Assembly (NCBI GenBank): GCA_009693055.1 | Contig: SHYA01000003.1 | Location: 1-64,000 of the forward strand | DNA length: 64,000 nt | Reading direction: 5' to 3' | Source of the DNA: Dehalococcoidia bacterium | GTDB taxonomy: Bacteria > Chloroflexota > Dehalococcoidia > Lucifugimonadales > SHYT01 | Part shown: positions 60,669-64,000 of the stretch, piece after piece | Layout: every line of letters starts with the position of its first letter | Numbering within the stretch: the stretch's first letter is position 1 | Translations under genes and position numbers: made by a program | The notes under the pieces: model-generated | Databases searched by the model: none | Told to the model about the DNA's origin: nothing | Seen by the model: the letters and a program-made list of their open reading frames with translations, nothing else

Positions 60669-61379
60669 CTACCTCACGGTCGTGGCGGTGCTGGCGGCGG
60701 TCAGGACAGGACGGGTCAGCACCTCGTCCACAAGGCCGTAGTCTTTGGCCTGCTCCGCGTTCAGGTAAAAGTCCCGGTCCGTGTCGCGGACGACCCGCTC
60801 GTATGGCTGGCCGGTGTTCGTCGAGATGATCTGCCGGAGCTTGTCCTGCAGGCGCAAGATCTCGCGCGCGGCGATCTCAATGTCTGTTGCCTGGCCCTGC
60901 GCGCCGCCCACCGCCTGGTGCATGTGGATGGTCGCGTTGGGGAGGACGTACCGCTTGCCCTTCGCCCCCGAGCAGAGCAGCACGGTGCCCATGCTGGCAG
61001 TCATGCCCACGCCGATAGTGGCGATGTTGGGCCGCACCAGGTTCATCGTGTCAAAGATGGCCAGCCCGGAACTGATGACTCCGCCCGGCGAGTTGACGTA
61101 CAGGTTGATGTCCCGGTCGGGGTCCTCGCGCTCCAGGAACAGGAGCTGCGCGACGATGATGTTGGCGATCTGGTCATTGATGCCCGTTCCCAGGAACACA
61201 ATGCGCTCCTTGAGGAGCAGCGAGAAGATGTCAAAGGCGCGCTCTCCACGCGGCCCGCTCTCAATGACCATCGGAATAACACCAGCGGGCTGAGTCACGG
61301 CCAGCCGCTGGGCCTGCGCCTGCTGGTACTCAAACCACGGTTCTCTGCTGAGCGCCCTGTTCAAGTCTGCCATCGTCAT
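60669..61379 (-). CDS. clpP: ATP-dependent Clp protease proteolytic subunit
   Basis: 236 residues, with about 30 extra N-terminal residues. Serine protease: [40 protein letters not shown], catalytic Ser in [16 protein letters not shown], His in [14 protein letters not shown] and Asp in [15 protein letters not shown]. Completes the protease with ClpX. A downstream start near the conserved VIPMVIES is possible. Same transcript as tig and clpX. Confidence 0.96.
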   Translation of the reverse strand: MTMADLNRALSREPWFEYQQAQAQRLAVTQPAGVIPMVIESGPRGERAFDIFSLLLKERIVFLGTGINDQIANIIVAQLLFLEREDPDRDINLYVNSPGGVISSGLAIFDTMNLVRPNIATIGVGMTASMGTVLLCSGAKGKRYVLPNATIHMHQAVGGAQGQATDIEIAAREILRLQDKLRQIISTNTGQPYERVVRDTDRDFYLNAEQAKDYGLVDEVLTRPVLTAASTATTVR

Positions 61380-61407
61380 TCTCTCCTTGGTTCCTCAGGT
61401 GTTCGTT

Positions 61408-62745
61408 CTAGGTGTTTGTGGGTGCTTCGCCGGTCTGGGCAACCGTTGCAGGCGCTTGCTCTGCCTTCCCCTGCGCAATGACCACCAGGCGCTCCATCGC
61501 CTTGCGGTTGCGCTGGATCCTGGCCAGCATCTCACGGTTCCGGTCGTTCCCGGTGAGCCGCTGCTTGCCGCCGCTCTGAGCCGCCACCTGGCGAGCAAGG
61601 TCGGCGATGTCCGAAGCCAGCTCCTCCTGGTCCACTTGGATGTTCTCCTCGTCGGCCACCTTGCGGAGAACGAGGGAGCGGAGCAGCGAGGTCCTGGTCT
61701 GCTCCTTCATGTCCTCGCGGAACTGCTCCAGCGTCTTGCCGGCACGCTGGAGGAAGTCCTCCAGCTTCACGCCCTGCCGCGCGAGGGTCTCCGCGCGGTC
61801 CTGGAGCAAGTGGTCAGTCTCGTGCCCGACCAGAAGCGGCGGAAGGACCACCTTCGCCTGCGCAAGAAGTGCCTGGACCACCTTCTCCTCGTACGCGCGG
61901 CGCGCACGGTCTTCTTCCGCCGCGCCAATGTTCTTGCTGAGCTGCGCTTTCAACGCTTCCAGGCTCTCAAAGCCCTGGCCAACGCCCTTGGCGAACTCGT
62001 CGTTGAGCTCCGGCAGGCGCTGGGACTTGACCTCGTTGACCTTGACGGTGAGGTGGCACGTCTTGCCCGCCACGCGCTTCTCCGGGTAGCTCTCCGGGAT
62101 GGGCAGGTCAAACTCCTTCTGTTGCTGGGGAGCGACCCCCACGATGGCGCTGGCGAAGCCGGGCAGCGGCACATCCGAGTCTGGAACGACGATGAACGGC
62201 ATCGCCTCCTGCTTGAAGAACGGCTGACCGTCCACGGTCCCAGCGAGGTCCAGGACAACCAGGTCGTGCGCGGCGACGGGGCGGTCCGCCGGTTCCCACA
62301 CGCCCTGCTCGCGCTGGAGCCCTTCCAGCGCGCGATCCACCTGCGCTCCATCCGCCTGGGCAGGCTCATCGGGGACGCGCACCGAGCGGTAATCCCCCAG
62401 ATCCAGGATGGGCGTGAGCGGCACGGTGGCCTTGAGCACCAGGGGCTCTTTCTGCGAGATCTCAATGTTCGGCGGCGCGGACCACTCCAGCTTCTCCTGC
62501 TCAAGCGCCTTCTGCGTGACCTCCGGCAGAAGGGCGTCCATCGCCTCTTGCAGCAGCCCCTCCTTGCCGACGGTGCGCTCGATGATGTGGCGGGGGGCCT
62601 TGCCCGGCCGGAAGCCGGGCACCTTCAGGCGCTGGGCAAGCTTCTTGGAGGCTCGCTCCAGATAGCCTTCCAGCTCCGGCGGGTCCAACTCAATAGTGAG
62701 GACCGCCTGCCGCTCTTCTGTGCTCTGCTCCGTCGTAACTTTCAC
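61408..62745 (-). CDS. tig: Trigger factor
   Basis: 445 residues. Ribosome-bound chaperone. N-terminal domain with the tail motif LKVPGFRPGKAPRHIIER (GFRxGKxP ribosome contact), a PPIase FKBP-like domain (DRPVAAHDLVVLDLAGTVDG, FASAIVGVAPQQQKEFDLPI) and a C-terminal helical domain ending in QRNRKAMERLVVIAQGKAEQ. tig-clpP-clpX in a row is a conserved order. clpP starts 28 bp downstream of its stop. Confidence 0.95.
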   Translation of the reverse strand: MKVTTEQSTEERQAVLTIELDPPELEGYLERASKKLAQRLKVPGFRPGKAPRHIIERTVGKEGLLQEAMDALLPEVTQKALEQEKLEWSAPPNIEISQKEPLVLKATVPLTPILDLGDYRSVRVPDEPAQADGAQVDRALEGLQREQGVWEPADRPVAAHDLVVLDLAGTVDGQPFFKQEAMPFIVVPDSDVPLPGFASAIVGVAPQQQKEFDLPIPESYPEKRVAGKTCHLTVKVNEVKSQRLPELNDEFAKGVGQGFESLEALKAQLSKNIGAAEEDRARRAYEEKVVQALLAQAKVVLPPLLVGHETDHLLQDRAETLARQGVKLEDFLQRAGKTLEQFREDMKEQTRTSLLRSLVLRKVADEENIQVDQEELASDIADLARQVAAQSGGKQRLTGNDRNREMLARIQRNRKAMERLVVIAQGKAEQAPATVAQTGEAPTNT

Positions 62746-62806
62746 AACTCACCTTGTCCCAGTATAGCGCACGCTCTGCCGATAATGCAGGGCCGTCTCC
62801 ACACCA

Positions 62807-64000
62807 TCACCCGCCTGTCGGTCTCACGGGCGGCGCCGGTGGCGCGAGCGCTTCCTCTAACACCTTCAGGTGCACCTCCTTGAGCTGCTCCGGCCGTACG
62901 GGCGCCGGCGCCCCAAAGAGGAGGTCTGTCCCCATCTGAGTCTTGGGGAACGCGATGACTTCGCGGAGCGACTCCTCGTCCGCCAGCAGCATGACCACGC
63001 GGTCCACGCCGCAGGCGATGCCGCCGTGCGGCGGCGCGCCATAGGAGAACGCCTCCAGCAGGTGCCCAAATCGCTCCTGCGCCTCTTGCGGCGTGTAGCC
63101 CAGCGCCATGAGGAGCCGCTCCTGGAGCTCCGGCGTGTGGATGCGGATGCTCCCACTTGCAAGCTCAAAGCCGTTGCACACCAGGTCGTACGCCTGGGCG
63201 CGGACCCGGTGCGGATCGCTCTCCAGCAGCGGCTCGTCCTCCGGGAGCGGCGCGGTGAAGGGGTGGCGGGCCGCTTTCCACCGCCCGTCCTCCTGGCTCC
63301 ACTCAAAGAGCGCGAAGTCTGTGATGAACGCCCACGCCATGAGGTCCGGGTCAAGCAGGCCCAGCCGCTTCCCCATCTCCTGGCGGAGCGAGCCGAGGGC
63401 CGCGTTGACCACGGGCGGAGCGCCCGCCACCAGCAGCAGAAGGTCGCCGGGCTTGGCGCCCAGGCGGCGGGCCATCTCCTTGACCTCATCCACGCTGAAG
63501 TGGCGCACGGCGAGCGATTGAATATCCGCAGCGGTAAGCGCGTCAACCGATTCAGGCCCCTTGCGCAGGGCGATGGTAACCAGCCCGCGCGCGCCTCTAT
63601 CCCGCGCCAGCTGCGCGAGATCGTCAAGCTGCTTCCGCGAGTAGCCGCCGCAGTCCGGCGCCGCCAGCCCCTTGATGATGCCACCCTGGGCAACCACCTG
63701 CTGGAACACCTGAAACCCGGTGCCGGCCAGCACGGAGGTGAGGTCGCCCAACAGCATGCCAAATCGGAGGTCAGGCTTGTCCGTGCCGTACTGGTCTATC
63801 GCCTGGCGGTAGGTCAGCCGGGGGAACGGCGTCATGATCCGCTTGTCGGGCCGGGCTGCCTTCACCAGGCCGGTGAACAGCTCCTCCATTAGGCCCAGGA
63901 TGTCCTCCTGGTCAATGAAGCTCATCTCCAGGTCAAGCTGGGTGAACTCTGGCTGCCGGTCCGCACGGAGGTCCTCGTCTCGGAAGCACCGGGCCATCTG
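62807..64000 (-). CDS. aspS: Aspartyl-tRNA synthetase, C-terminal part (5' end outside window)
   Basis: Open to the window edge, so the N-terminal OB-fold anticodon domain is missing. Present: class II motif 2 CFRDEDLRADRQPEFTQLDL, the bacterial GAD insertion domain (FHVDEVKEMA-like FSVDEVKEMARRLGAKPGDL, LLLVAGAPPVVNAALGSLRQ), and motif 3 GGIACGVDRVVMLL. The C-terminal extension ending in PVRPTGG is Pro-rich. Bacterial type, by the GAD domain. Upstream of tig on the same strand by about 60 bp. Confidence 0.95.
   Translation of the reverse strand, partial: QMARCFRDEDLRADRQPEFTQLDLEMSFIDQEDILGLMEELFTGLVKAARPDKRIMTPFPRLTYRQAIDQYGTDKPDLRFGMLLGDLTSVLAGTGFQVFQQVVAQGGIIKGLAAPDCGGYSRKQLDDLAQLARDRGARGLVTIALRKGPESVDALTAADIQSLAVRHFSVDEVKEMARRLGAKPGDLLLLVAGAPPVVNAALGSLRQEMGKRLGLLDPDLMAWAFITDFALFEWSQEDGRWKAARHPFTAPLPEDEPLLESDPHRVRAQAYDLVCNGFELASGSIRIHTPELQERLLMALGYTPQEAQERFGHLLEAFSYGAPPHGGIACGVDRVVMLLADEESLREVIAFPKTQMGTDLLFGAPAPVRPEQLKEVHLKVLEEALAPPAPPVRPTGG

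Overview
The window is a 64 kb piece of a GC-rich bacterial chromosome made almost entirely of housekeeping genes. The gene content points to the phylum Chloroflexota, and within it to a Dehalococcoidia-like lineage. This is an inference from four things: rsmH-ftsA-ftsZ stand together without any murein-synthesis genes between them; ftsZ is followed by nrdR and an adenosylcobalamin-dependent ribonucleotide reductase; there is a small CxxC zinc-ribbon protein of a type common in that phylum; and short dispersed repeats are abundant between genes. No 16S rRNA gene is present to confirm it.

Layout. 1-5.5 kb: end of a TPR protein, a queG broken by frameshifts, a cyclic-nucleotide-binding protein, a tandem-repeat stretch, five tRNA genes (Ala, Arg, Trp, Leu, Cys), a HesB-like protein, a hemolysin-III-type membrane protein, bS21 and a zinc-ribbon protein. 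5.7-8 kb: a tRNA-Leu used as a likely integration site, next to an integrase remnant fused to a truncated, frameshifted thiamine-diphosphate enzyme; this is the one obvious scar of mobile DNA. 8-20 kb: a phosphotriesterase-family hydrolase, uvrB, a DinB-fold protein, mutS, trmD, an alpha/beta hydrolase and a MogA-type molybdopterin enzyme. 20-28 kb: the division and nucleotide cluster rsmH, ftsA, ftsZ, nrdR, nrdJ. 28-29.2 kb: a lipoprotein cytochrome c translationally coupled to a redoxin whose frame runs through an in-frame UGA. 29-42 kb: purU, pdxA, proC, yggT, a PadR/membrane pair, degV and pepA. 41-48 kb: xerC, topA and dprA (frameshifted), two tRNA-Ser genes and a CorC-type protein. 48-59 kb: tRNA-Arg and tRNA-Pro, an M16 peptidase, PCD, aroQ, a Xaa-Pro peptidase, efp, xseA, a Cas4-like nuclease and xseB. 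59-64 kb: aspS, tig, clpP and clpX on the minus strand.

The main discovery is at 28534-29145. A predicted lipid-anchored peroxiredoxin-like protein reads ...GYF-U-AGC-RGQL..., with UGA at the position of the first cysteine of the CxxC motif. The frame stays open and conserved-looking for another 112 codons. An 8-bp perfect hairpin with a GGC loop begins 13 nt after the UGA, which matches the general form of a bacterial SECIS element. The gene overlaps the end of the cytochrome c gene by 4 bp (GTGA), so the two are probably made together and work in the same extracytoplasmic redox step. No selA, selB, selC or selD is visible in the window.

Second-tier observations: single-base frameshifts at or near short mononucleotide runs in queG, dprA and the thiamine-diphosphate enzyme (decay or sequencing error); two families of dispersed palindromic repeats, one inserted in frame in queG and one apparently supplying the uvrB ribosome-binding site; an EF-P with an unusual tip loop; an exported protein whose best start codon would be ACG; and a Cas4-like Fe-S nuclease lying between the two exonuclease VII subunit genes.
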